From Leifsonia sp. Leaf264 (GTDB lineage: Bacteria > Actinomycetota > Actinomycetes > Actinomycetales > Microbacteriaceae): a DNA stretch of 64,000 bases. The stretch spans positions 745,256-809,255 of the forward strand of contig NZ_LMMR01000001.1 in the NCBI RefSeq assembly GCF_001422325.1, written 5' to 3'. Shown here piece after piece: positions 27,127 to 35,100 of this stretch. The notes beneath the pieces are model-generated. The model did not search any database. It had not been told where the DNA came from and worked only from the letters and a program-made list of their open reading frames with translations. The translations under genes were made by a program, and so were the position numbers. Position 1 is the stretch's first letter; each line of letters begins with the position of its first letter.

Positions 27127-27187
27127 TGCGCCATTTCGCGGGTGCCAGCGCCACGTGATGTGGCGCACACCCGCGCGAAATGGCGCA
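27127..27187. repeat. REP-like intergenic palindrome, copy 1
   Basis: TGCGCCATTTCGCGGGTG (27127-27144) pairs with the arm at 27168-27187, which has two extra bases, enclosing an inner hairpin GCGCCAC (27148-27154) and GTGGCGC (27160-27166). It lies downstream of the aminopeptidase gene. A closely related element occurs at 61649-61709. Confidence 0.7.
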
Positions 27188-27204
27188 GGGACGGACCGCG
27201 CCGC

Positions 27205-28503
27205 CTACTCCCCCGCGAAGAACGCCGTCACTGCCGCGGCGAGCGCTGCGGCGTCATCGACGTGCACGAGTTCGCGGGCCGAGTGCATCGAGAGCAGCGG
27301 TGCCCCGACGTCCACCGTACGGATGCCGAGACGCGTCGCCGTGATCGGGCCGATCGTCGAGCCGCACGGCAGGGCGTTGTTGGACACGAACGCCTGGAAC
27401 GGCACCCCGGCGGCCGCGCACAGCCGTGCCCAGAGGGCCGAGCCGGCTGCATCCGTCGCATAGCGCTGGTTCGCGTTGATCTTCAGCAGCGGACCGCCAC
27501 CGGGTACGGGCTTGTTCACCGGATCGTGCCGGTCGGCGTAGTTCGGGTGCACGGCGTGCCCGGCGTCCGCCGAGACGCACCACGAGCCCGCGAGCGAGCG
27601 CAGGCTGTCGGATGCCGACGCTCCCAGGCCGGCGCCGATGCGCTCCAGCACGTCGGCGAGGAACGGTCCGGCCGCCCCAGACCGTGACTCCGAACCGAGC
27701 TCCTCATGGTCGAAGGCGGCGAGCACGCTGATGTGACCCGTCGCGCTCTCCGAGGATGACGCCTCAGCCAGCAACGCCGTGAGCCCGGCGAAGACGCTGG
27801 TCAGGTTGTCCATGCGGCCCGCCGCGAAGAACGCGTCGTCGAGCCCGAAGCGCGCCGGTGCAGCGGTGTCGGCGGTCAGGATGTCGTAGCCCGCGATGTC
27901 GGATGCCGCCACTCCGGCGAGCGACGCCAGGTGCTCGAGCAGGCCGTCCTGCGAGAACCGGGCCGAATCTCCAGCACCCCACACGGGCTGCGTGTGCCGT
28001 TGCTTGTCGAGCGTCAGCCCGTCGTTATTGACTCCGCGGTCGAGGTGGATCGCGAGTTGCGGGATGCGCAGGAAGGGGCCGGTGCGCACCAGGTGCTCCG
28101 TACCGTCCGTCGTCACCAGACGCCCGGCCAGTTCGAGCTCGCGATCGAGCCAGGAGTTGAGCAGCGGACCGCCGTAGACCTCGACACCGGCCTGCAGCCA
28201 TCCGTTCACCGACGTCGTCGGGTGCGGCTTGAGCTTGAAGCCCGGCGAATCGGTATGTGCCCCCAACACCCGGAACGGCGTGAGCGGGCCGGCACCCTCG
28301 GGCACGATCCACGCTATGACAGCGCCGTCGCGCACGACGACGTACCTGCCGGGCGCCTCCGGCCAGTCCGCGGTCTCGTCGAGCCGGGTGAAGTCGGCAG
28401 CGGTGAGACGTGCGGCCACCTCGGCTGCCGCGTGGTACGAGGAGGGGGCCGCCTGGATGAATCCGGCGAGGGCGTCGATGTAGCTGGCGGTGTCGAGCGT
28501 CAT
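27205..28503 (-). CDS. apeB: M18 family aminopeptidase
   Basis: A 432-residue zinc aminopeptidase that releases N-terminal, often acidic or aspartyl, residues in the cytoplasm. Family motifs are all present: VLGAHTDSPGFKLKP (His/Asp metal ligands, near residue 81), LAIHLDRGVN, LAAFDHEELGSESRSGAAG (metal Glu pair, near 260), VSADAGHAVHPNY and the C-terminal LSMHSARELVHVDD. The ATG at 28503 gives the usual N-terminus (YIDALAGFIQAAPSSYHAAAE). It begins four bases after the PNPOx-like gene stop, so the pair is an operon. Confidence 0.95.
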   Translation of the reverse strand: MTLDTASYIDALAGFIQAAPSSYHAAAEVAARLTAADFTRLDETADWPEAPGRYVVVRDGAVIAWIVPEGAGPLTPFRVLGAHTDSPGFKLKPHPTTSVNGWLQAGVEVYGGPLLNSWLDRELELAGRLVTTDGTEHLVRTGPFLRIPQLAIHLDRGVNNDGLTLDKQRHTQPVWGAGDSARFSQDGLLEHLASLAGVAASDIAGYDILTADTAAPARFGLDDAFFAAGRMDNLTSVFAGLTALLAEASSSESATGHISVLAAFDHEELGSESRSGAAGPFLADVLERIGAGLGASASDSLRSLAGSWCVSADAGHAVHPNYADRHDPVNKPVPGGGPLLKINANQRYATDAAGSALWARLCAAAGVPFQAFVSNNALPCGSTIGPITATRLGIRTVDVGAPLLSMHSARELVHVDDAAALAAAVTAFFAGE

Positions 28504-28507
28504 ACCC

Positions 28508-29251
28508 CTATCCAAGCACCGGCACGCGGCTCCCTCGGGCGCTGCCGCCGGCAGCGACGCCGGCGCCACCGTCGACGGTGCCACCGGCACGCGCGCCGAC
28601 GGTGCCACCGACGCGTGCCCCGACGGATGCCGCGACCTCCACCCCTCCGGCCACGAACGTCGCCGTCGCCGGTTCGCCCCAGGACTGCAGGAGCGGCAGC
28701 AGCCCGGCCCAGGCTCCGTCGTCGAGCCGCTCGCTCACACCGGGCTCGCCGCTGCGCGCCTTCATGCTCACCGTGGTGATCGGAATGCGCAGCACCAGGG
28801 TGCCGGCCAGTTCGCGTCGCGAGTTCTCGGGCACCTCGGCCGCCCGCCCCGGCATGAGCTTGGCGGCGATGAGCTCGAGGGCGGCGTTCTTCGCCTCGCC
28901 CAGCACCACCTCCGGTACGCCGTGCACCACGGCACTGCGATAGTTCATGCTGCTGTCGTAGAGCGTCGTGGCGTACACCAGGGCGTCGACCGCGCACACG
29001 CTGATCGCGAGCGGAGCGGCCTCGCGCCCTGCACGCAGGGCGGCTCCGGCCCCGGTCGACAGGTGGATCAGGATGGCGTCCCCGTCTCGCGCGAACGCCA
29101 TCGGGATGACGAGGGGCTCGCCGTCCACGACCGCGGCGATGTGCGCGATCAGGGTCTCGTCGAGCAGGGCGTTGAGCGCATCGCGATCGAACACCTGGCG
29201 TTCGGCCATGCGGTTGAGGGTGGTGGCGGCAGAAGTGGGCAGCGAGGTCAT
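28508..29251 (-). CDS. Pyridoxamine 5'-phosphate oxidase-like FMN-binding protein with repetitive tail
   Basis: A 247-residue split-barrel protein. Residues 15-200 match PNPOx-like/NimA-type proteins (AFARDGDAILIHLSTGAGAALRAG; NYRSAVVHGVPEVV), which bind FMN or related cofactors. The final 45 residues are low complexity with two near-identical eight-residue units (VGARVGGT, VGARAGGT). The ATG at 29251 is chosen because the conserved domain follows it. It is divergent from a MocR-type regulator, the usual arrangement for regulator and target, and a Glu/Lys oxidase activity is not assumed. Confidence 0.85.
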   Translation of the reverse strand: MTSLPTSAATTLNRMAERQVFDRDALNALLDETLIAHIAAVVDGEPLVIPMAFARDGDAILIHLSTGAGAALRAGREAAPLAISVCAVDALVYATTLYDSSMNYRSAVVHGVPEVVLGEAKNAALELIAAKLMPGRAAEVPENSRRELAGTLVLRIPITTVSMKARSGEPGVSERLDDGAWAGLLPLLQSWGEPATATFVAGGVEVAASVGARVGGTVGARAGGTVDGGAGVAAGGSARGSRVPVLG

Positions 29252-29271
29252 GATGCCAGCCTCGTGGTTCG

Positions 29272-29318
29272 ACTGGTATACACAGAAGTCCAGTGCATGC
29301 AGATCCAACCAGACCAGT
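29272..29318. promoter_or_regulatory. Candidate MocR operator in the divergent promoter region
   Basis: ACTGG (29272-29276) is inverted against CCAGT (29290-29294), and a second CCAGT follows at 29314-29318. Repeats of this type, in mixed orientation between a MocR gene and a divergent PNPOx-like gene, match how PdxR-type regulators bind. TGGTATAC (29274-29281) could serve as an extended -10. Confidence 0.5.
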
Positions 29319-29327
29319 GAGGAATCC

Positions 29328-30779
29328 ATGGCCGACCTCGCCATCAGCATCGATCGCACGGATGCCGCCCCGCTGTCCCGCCAGATCGTCGACGCCATCC
29401 GCTCGGCCGTACTCGCGGGCTCCCTCGCCCACGGCGACGTCGTGCCGTCGTCCCGGGCGCTGGCCTCGGCTCTCGGCGTCTCACGCGGCGTCGTGGTCGT
29501 CGCCTACGACCAACTCGCCGGCGAGGGCTATCTCGAGATGTCGCAGGGCGCGGCCGGCCGTGTCGCTGCCGTCGACGCGTCGATGAGACGCGGCAGGCCG
29601 CAGGTTCCCTCGACACCGAGCACGCCCGCCACGGAGGTGAACATGCTGCCCGGGTATCCGTCGACCTCCCGCCTCGACGAGCGCGCCTGGCGGGCCGCTT
29701 GGCGGCTGGCGGCCGCCCAGCCCGTGCCCACGGTCCAGGCCGACGACTTCGGCACCGCAGCGCTGCGTGCGCAGATCGCCGATCACGTGCGCCGCGCCCG
29801 GGGCGTGGACTGCGACGCCGCGGACATCCTCGTCACTGCCGGCACGAGCGAGGCCGTCATGCTGCTCGCGCTCGCACTCGGCGAGTTGCATCCGCGGGGC
29901 GCCCGCGTCGCCATGGAGGACCCGGGCTATCCGTCGTCGCGGCGAGCGCTCCAGCGTTTCGGGTGCGAGGTCATCCCCCTGCCGGTCGATGTCGACGGCC
30001 TGCGTTTCGACGCACTCGCGGCGGTGGACCCCGCGCCCAGTGCCGTCCTGCTCACCCCGAGCCATCAATACCCCCTCGGCGGCCGGCTGCCGGTCTCCAC
30101 CCGACTCGAGATCCTCGAGTGGGCACGGCAGCAGGATGCCCTCGTGATCGAGGACGACTACGACAGCGAGTTCCGCCACGGCGCAGCCACGCTCCCCGCC
30201 CTCGCGACTCTCGACCGCTCGGAGAGCGTGGCGCTCATCGGCAGCTTCTCCAAGGTGCTCACCCCGTGGCTGCGGCTCGGCTACATCGTGCTGCCGCGGC
30301 GACCCGAGCTCCACGCGGCACTGCGACGAGTGCGCGCCGACGTCGCAGCCCCCATCGCCGGAATCGCGCAGGAGGCCATGGCGGCCCTGCTCGCCGACGG
30401 CACAGTGCGGCGCCACATCGCCGCTGTACGCCGGGACTACGCCCACCGTCGACACCTCGTCATGGGCGCCCTCGGCGACGTGCCCGGCACACGGCTCCGC
30501 GGGCTCGAGGGCGGCCTGCACGGCGTCGTCGAGTTGCCGACCGCCGCCGCGGCCGAGCGGGTGCGCACGCTCGCGGCCGAGGCCGGGGTGGCTGTCGCCG
30601 ACCTCCGCGAATACGCGGCGGTACCGGCGGCATCCGTCCATCACGGAATCGTCTTCGGCTACGCGGCACCGACCGACCTGGCGTTGGCGAGGGGCCTGGC
30701 GGTGCTGCAGTCCGCGATCGGCGCCGAGAGCGGCGCCGAGATCCGCCGACCACGGAGGCCCGGCATCCTGCCAGACTGA
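29328..30779 (+). CDS. MocR/PdxR-type GntR-aminotransferase regulator
   Basis: A 483-residue fusion of an N-terminal GntR winged helix (residues 10-75: PLSRQIVDAIRSAVLAGSLAHGDVVPSSRALASALGVSRGVV) to a class I aminotransferase domain (residues 110-470). The PLP Lys is in LIGSFSKVLTPWLRLGYIV (near residue 307). Such proteins sense PLP or amino-acid adducts and usually control a divergent target, here the PNPOx-like gene. ATG 29328 is preceded by GTGAGGA. A second regulator gene follows after four bases. Confidence 0.93.
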   Translation: MADLAISIDRTDAAPLSRQIVDAIRSAVLAGSLAHGDVVPSSRALASALGVSRGVVVVAYDQLAGEGYLEMSQGAAGRVAAVDASMRRGRPQVPSTPSTPATEVNMLPGYPSTSRLDERAWRAAWRLAAAQPVPTVQADDFGTAALRAQIADHVRRARGVDCDAADILVTAGTSEAVMLLALALGELHPRGARVAMEDPGYPSSRRALQRFGCEVIPLPVDVDGLRFDALAAVDPAPSAVLLTPSHQYPLGGRLPVSTRLEILEWARQQDALVIEDDYDSEFRHGAATLPALATLDRSESVALIGSFSKVLTPWLRLGYIVLPRRPELHAALRRVRADVAAPIAGIAQEAMAALLADGTVRRHIAAVRRDYAHRRHLVMGALGDVPGTRLRGLEGGLHGVVELPTAAAAERVRTLAAEAGVAVADLREYAAVPAASVHHGIVFGYAAPTDLALARGLAVLQSAIGAESGAEIRRPRRPGILPD

Positions 30780-30783
30780 TGGC

Positions 30784-33657
30784 ATGGCGCTCCCACCCGA
30801 GGGTCTGGTCGGTCGTGGTTCCGAGTTGAGCTCGATGCTCGCGGAGCTCGATCGCGCGCGCAGCGGCACCGCCGCCTCGATTCTCATCCTCGGTGAGCCC
30901 GGAGTCGGCAAGTCATCCCTGATGGATGCGGCCTGCGACTCCGTCAACGACTCGGCCGTGGTGCTGCGCGGTCGTTGCCTGCCTCTGGCCAGTCTGGCCG
31001 TGCCCTTCCTCGCCCTGCGCGACATCGTGCGGAGCTCCCCGGAGATTCCCGAGCACCCGAAGCCTCGACTCGGCACAGGTGATCACACGCCGGAATACGT
31101 TCCCGTGCTCCTCGACGAGTGGATCGACGGCCTCTGCCGCACTGGCCTCGTCGTGATGGCGATCGACGACCTGCAGTGGGCTGATCGCAGCACGCTGGAC
31201 GCCCTCATGTACCTCATGGCAGGACCCGCCCGCCGCACTCTGGGCATCCTCGCGACAGTACGGGACGGCCAGTACGCGGAGGACGAGCCGATAGCCAGGT
31301 GGTTGGCCGACGTCGCCACCCTGCCCGGAGTGAGTTCGCTCCCGGTCGCTCCGTTCGATCGCTCAGCGACGACGGCACAGCTCGCCCGGCTGCTCGGTGA
31401 CCTACCGCACGAGTCGCTGGTCCAGGACGTGTTCGAGCGGACAGCAGGAAACCCCTACCTCACCACCCTCGTCGCGCGGGGACTGCCCGCCGATGCGAGG
31501 GAGATCCCCCGCGAGCTTCCGCCGGACCTGCAGTCGACGCTGCGGCATGACTGGCTCCGGCTCGGAGAATCGGCACGCGAGCTCACGACGATGCTCGCCA
31601 TCGGCGGGCGGCCGCTCACCGAGCGAGCGCTCACGGCAGTCCTGGACTCGGACCCCGATGCTGTGGCGGATGCGCTCACCGAGGCCGTCGGCCTCGGCAT
31701 CCTCGCGCTCGATTCCGACGGACGCGCCTGGTTCCACCATCCGCTCATAGCCGAGGTGGTCATCGGCGCCATCACGCCGGAACAGGCGCGCCGTCGCCAC
31801 GCTCACGCCGCCGACCTCTACGCGGCGGCCATAGCGGCGGAGGACAGTGCTCCTGCGGACTGGCTGGTGTCGCGTGCCGTGCACCTGGATCGCGCGGGCG
31901 ACGATGAGGCGGCGCTGTCCGCCGGGCTCATCGCGGCCGATGCCGTGCACCGGGTCGGAGGCGACCTCGAGATGCTGCGCCTGCTGCGCCGGTGCATCGA
32001 GCTGCGGCGGGGCCTGCCCGACTCGGCCGTCCCGGTGCAGGAGCTCCTCCTGCGTTTCCGCAGGGCCGCGGCCGAGACCGGAGCCGTCACTGACGAGCTC
32101 GAGGCCGTGGACGGCATCCTCGCCACCCTCGATCGCGAGTCCGACCCGCTCCTCGCGGCCGAGATGCTCGTGAGACGGATGCATCTGCGCTTCCGCACCG
32201 GGCGCGGCTTCATGGTCTCGGCAGAGGCCCGGGAGGCCCTGCGCCTCGCCGCGGCGCATCCGGCCAGTTGGCAGTACGCCTTCGCGCTGGCCGAGCTCGG
32301 GCACACCCAGGTGTTCGAACGCGATCCGGCGGCATCCGCGACCGTGGACAACGCCGTGCAGGTCGCGGCGGCGAGCCGCAGCGACGAGGCCATCGCCTAC
32401 GCCCTCTCGGCCCAGGGCCTCCTCGCCGGCACGCGCTACGACGCTGGCGAATCGAGGCGACTGGGCGACCTGGTGTTCGAGGCCTCGGTGCGCGCCCACG
32501 ACTTCTGGCCCGTCATCCGCTGCGCCATCTGGGAGGCCACGGCGCTCCGTTCGAGGCGGAGGGGTGCTGACAGCCTCGCGGCCCGGAGGTCCCGGCTGAG
32601 CAGTGCGGGAGCTCCGCATTCCTGTGTGGCGACGATCGCAGCCTACGAGGCGGCTGAATGGCTGATCGTGGGTGACATCCAAGCCGTGCGTCAGGGCGTG
32701 CGCGCGGCTCTCGGCGCCGACCCCGGGCTCCTCGCCGACGTCAGCGTGAGGCTGACGGCGGCGAGGCTCGCCGCGATGCAGTCACGGGCGGCCGAGGCCG
32801 CGGCCCACCTCGGTCGAGCCGAGGAGCTCGTCGACGGCCGATCCGGCTACCTCGCATCGGACTTCGCGCTTGTGCGTGCTCACGTGCACCTGGCAGCAGG
32901 AGAGCCGGACGCAGCGCTGGCCGCCGCAACGGCCGGATTGGATCACGCTCCCCCCGGCGGAATGAGCGAATGGCTCGTTCCCGTCGCGGCTCGTGCCCTC
33001 GCCGACCTGGCCCAGAGGGCGCGCGACTCCGGAGTGGGCCTGGACCGGGCGCTCGCGCAGCTGACGGCGTTCGAGCTGGCCCATCCCGGCATCCAGCATC
33101 GCGGGATCGGTGAGACGCCGGCGGCGGATGCCGCGGCCCTCCTCGCGCTCTACCGGACGGAGGTCGCCCGGGCTCGGGCGGTGGCGGGCATCGGTGAGGG
33201 CTGGGAGCAGACCGCGACACTCTGCCGCGAGGCCGGCTTGCCGTGGGACGAGGCCTACGCCTGCATGCGCGGCGTCGAAGCCGAGCTCACGCACCGCTCG
33301 GGCTCGCGGGAACGAGCAGCCGTTCTCGCGCGGCGCGGCGTGGAGCTGGGTCGCCGGCTCGACGCCGACGGCATCACCGCAACGATCGAGTCGCTCGTCG
33401 GCGGGGCCCACATCCCGCTGGCCGACCCGGCTCCGATCGCGACCTCCCCTGTCGCCGACGGGCTCCCCCGGCTCACGGCCCGCGAGCGCGAGATCCTCGA
33501 CCAGCTGGTGGCCGGGCGCACCTACTCGGAGATAGCCCGCAGCCTCGTCATCAGCGAGAAGACTGTGAGCTCGCACGTGTCCAACCTGCTGCGCAAGACC
33601 GGAGCCAGCAACAGGATCGACCTGGCCCGGAGAGCCGCGGCTCCCGTTCAGCGCTGA
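30784..33657 (+). CDS. Large ATP-binding LuxR (LAL) transcriptional regulator
   Basis: A 957-residue regulator of the LAL/STAND type. The P-loop ILGEPGVGKSSLMDAAC is near residues 37-53, Walker B is LVVMAIDDLQWADRST (near 120), the centre is TPR-like, and a LuxR helix-turn-helix ends the protein (RLTAREREILDQLVAGRTYSEIARSLVISEKTVSSHVSNLL). No target gene is apparent. The gene begins four bases after the MocR stop, so the two may be co-transcribed. Its stop is part of TCAGCGCTGA, a perfect ten-base palindrome that is also the end of the convergent gene. Confidence 0.92.
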   Translation: MALPPEGLVGRGSELSSMLAELDRARSGTAASILILGEPGVGKSSLMDAACDSVNDSAVVLRGRCLPLASLAVPFLALRDIVRSSPEIPEHPKPRLGTGDHTPEYVPVLLDEWIDGLCRTGLVVMAIDDLQWADRSTLDALMYLMAGPARRTLGILATVRDGQYAEDEPIARWLADVATLPGVSSLPVAPFDRSATTAQLARLLGDLPHESLVQDVFERTAGNPYLTTLVARGLPADAREIPRELPPDLQSTLRHDWLRLGESARELTTMLAIGGRPLTERALTAVLDSDPDAVADALTEAVGLGILALDSDGRAWFHHPLIAEVVIGAITPEQARRRHAHAADLYAAAIAAEDSAPADWLVSRAVHLDRAGDDEAALSAGLIAADAVHRVGGDLEMLRLLRRCIELRRGLPDSAVPVQELLLRFRRAAAETGAVTDELEAVDGILATLDRESDPLLAAEMLVRRMHLRFRTGRGFMVSAEAREALRLAAAHPASWQYAFALAELGHTQVFERDPAASATVDNAVQVAAASRSDEAIAYALSAQGLLAGTRYDAGESRRLGDLVFEASVRAHDFWPVIRCAIWEATALRSRRRGADSLAARRSRLSSAGAPHSCVATIAAYEAAEWLIVGDIQAVRQGVRAALGADPGLLADVSVRLTAARLAAMQSRAAEAAAHLGRAEELVDGRSGYLASDFALVRAHVHLAAGEPDAALAAATAGLDHAPPGGMSEWLVPVAARALADLAQRARDSGVGLDRALAQLTAFELAHPGIQHRGIGETPAADAAALLALYRTEVARARAVAGIGEGWEQTATLCREAGLPWDEAYACMRGVEAELTHRSGSRERAAVLARRGVELGRRLDADGITATIESLVGGAHIPLADPAPIATSPVADGLPRLTAREREILDQLVAGRTYSEIARSLVISEKTVSSHVSNLLRKTGASNRIDLARRAAAPVQR

Positions 33658-33938
33658 GCGAGCGGCCTCGGCAGTCGCTTCGGAGCCGGATGCGCTCCCC
33701 GACGATCCACCGGAACGGTGGCTCGCACCTCGACGCCGCCGTGCCTGATGACGAAGCGTTCGAGGGAGTCAGCCGTACCGGCTCCGGTGGCCGCCACGGC
33801 GACTGCAGTGCCCGCGGCCTCCGGATCCGGTCCGGGTGTCGCGTCTGCCGTCGGCACCCCGAAGAGGAGGGCGCAGATGCCGACCCCCACGACGAAGGCG
33901 ACCGCCATCACAGCGGGGAGTCGGGTCTCGTGCACCAT
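33648..33938 (-). CDS. Small exported protein of unknown function
   Basis: A 96-residue protein with a short basic N-terminus and one hydrophobic segment (AVMAVAFVVGVGICALLFGV, residues 9-28), then a polar region rich in Ala/Gly/Thr and an Arg/Pro-rich tail. It may be a cleaved secreted peptide or a single-pass anchor. AAAGG lies at a good distance before the ATG. No homologue recognised; coding is moderately supported. It ends in the same ten-base palindrome as the convergent LuxR gene. Confidence 0.55.
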   Translation of the reverse strand: MVHETRLPAVMAVAFVVGVGICALLFGVPTADATPGPDPEAAGTAVAVAATGAGTADSLERFVIRHGGVEVRATVPVDRRGAHPAPKRLPRPLAQR

Positions 33939-34112
33939 GATCTGCCTTTCGACGCGCGGGCTTCGCGCATCTCAAGGCTGCCGCCGCGACCCGGCCGCCG
34001 CATCCGGACCCCCTCCTCAGATCCGGCACCAACCCCCTCAGATTTCGCGCGGGGAATAGACTGCGGCCACCGCGCTGCACAGCGGCATCGCGCCCGCCGA
34101 AAGGATCCCGCC

Positions 34113-34541
34113 ATGGTTCCCGAGATCAACTACTGGGCCGTCATCCTCGCCACGCTCTCGAGCATGGTCGTCGGCTCGATCTGGTACACCCCGAAGGTGT
34201 TCGGCAACTACTGGATGAAGCAGGCCGGCGTCACGCCATCGGGCAACTCGGCCGACGCCATCGGCCCGATCGTCGTGACGGTGTTCGTGAGCTTCATCAC
34301 GGCCTGGGTTCTGGCAGGCGCCTCCTACATAGCGTGGGACTTCTACGGTGGAAGCTTCTTCTGGAACACCGTGTTCACCGCCGCCATCCTCTGGGCCGGA
34401 TTCACCGCCGCCCGATTCATCACGCACGACGCCTTCGACAAACGGCCGAGTGGGCTCACCATCCTCAACATCGCCCATGAGCTCGTGACCGTCCTCGTGA
34501 TGTCCGTCATCATCGGCGCCTGGGTGCCGGCCGGCGTCTGA
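34113..34541 (+). CDS. DUF1761 family membrane protein
   Basis: A 142-residue protein with about four membrane helices. The N-terminal block NYWAVILATLSSMVVGSIWYTPKVFGNYWMK is the hallmark of DUF1761; later hydrophobic stretches span residues 48-70, 80-100 and 118-140. The role of the family is unknown. AAAGGA lies upstream of the ATG at 34113. Convergent with the membrane protein gene of the amine oxidase locus. Confidence 0.85.
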   Translation: MVPEINYWAVILATLSSMVVGSIWYTPKVFGNYWMKQAGVTPSGNSADAIGPIVVTVFVSFITAWVLAGASYIAWDFYGGSFFWNTVFTAAILWAGFTAARFITHDAFDKRPSGLTILNIAHELVTVLVMSVIIGAWVPAGV

Positions 34542-34579
34542 CCGCGCGCCCGGTCCGGCTCGGCTCGCGAGCCCGCAGG

Positions 34580-35089
34580 TCACACCAGAAGCGCCGCCCC
34601 CATGACGACGGCCATGAGCCCCATGCTCGCCGCATCGACCCGCGCCAGCAGTGATCGGCGGCGCATGGCCACCAGCGCGAGCCACGCGGTGTAGACGAGG
34701 TAGCCGGCGACCCCGGCCGCGACGAGCGGGATCAGCACCCCGGATGCCGCATGCGCGTGGGCCGACCCGGCGACGGATGCAGCGGGGCCGGCCGGGGCCG
34801 CCATGGCGAGAGTCAGACCCGCCATCACCAGCAGCCCCAGCGAGCGGTGCAGCGGCATGTGGCTGCGACCCGCACGCACCCCCACTACGGTCCACACCGC
34901 GAGCCCGACCATGATCGCCGCCCAGAGCAACGGGAGGATCAGGCCGGGCCCGACGGCGAGGTCGAGCGTCGCGAGCAGCATCACCAGCGCGGGCACGACC
35001 GAGCGCGTCCGCCGTTCCCTGGCGCCGATGGTGCAGCAGATGCCCACAGTGGCGGGCAGCACCGCCCCGATGTGCACGATCTCGACCAC
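34580..35089 (-). CDS. Four-to-five-helix membrane protein downstream of the amine oxidase (possibly DUF5134-like)
   Basis: A 169-residue hydrophobic protein with His/Met-containing helices (IVHIGAVLPATVG, SHMPLHRSLGLLVMAGLTLAMA, HAHAASG). The pattern of His and Met along membrane segments recalls DUF5134, but I cannot confirm it. The GTG at 35089 is 11 bases after the amine oxidase stop, so it is likely co-transcribed and may help with copper handling or export, which is inference. Confidence 0.6.
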   Translation of the reverse strand: MVEIVHIGAVLPATVGICCTIGARERRTRSVVPALVMLLATLDLAVGPGLILPLLWAAIMVGLAVWTVVGVRAGRSHMPLHRSLGLLVMAGLTLAMAAPAGPAASVAGSAHAHAASGVLIPLVAAGVAGYLVYTAWLALVAMRRRSLLARVDAASMGLMAVVMGAALLV

Positions 35090-35100
35090 CTGGGGCCGCC

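Noticed and set aside
33718-34059. 113-codon frame on the plus strand around the small exported protein
   Set aside because: The opposite frame has a signal-like helix and a ribosome site; this one has neither.
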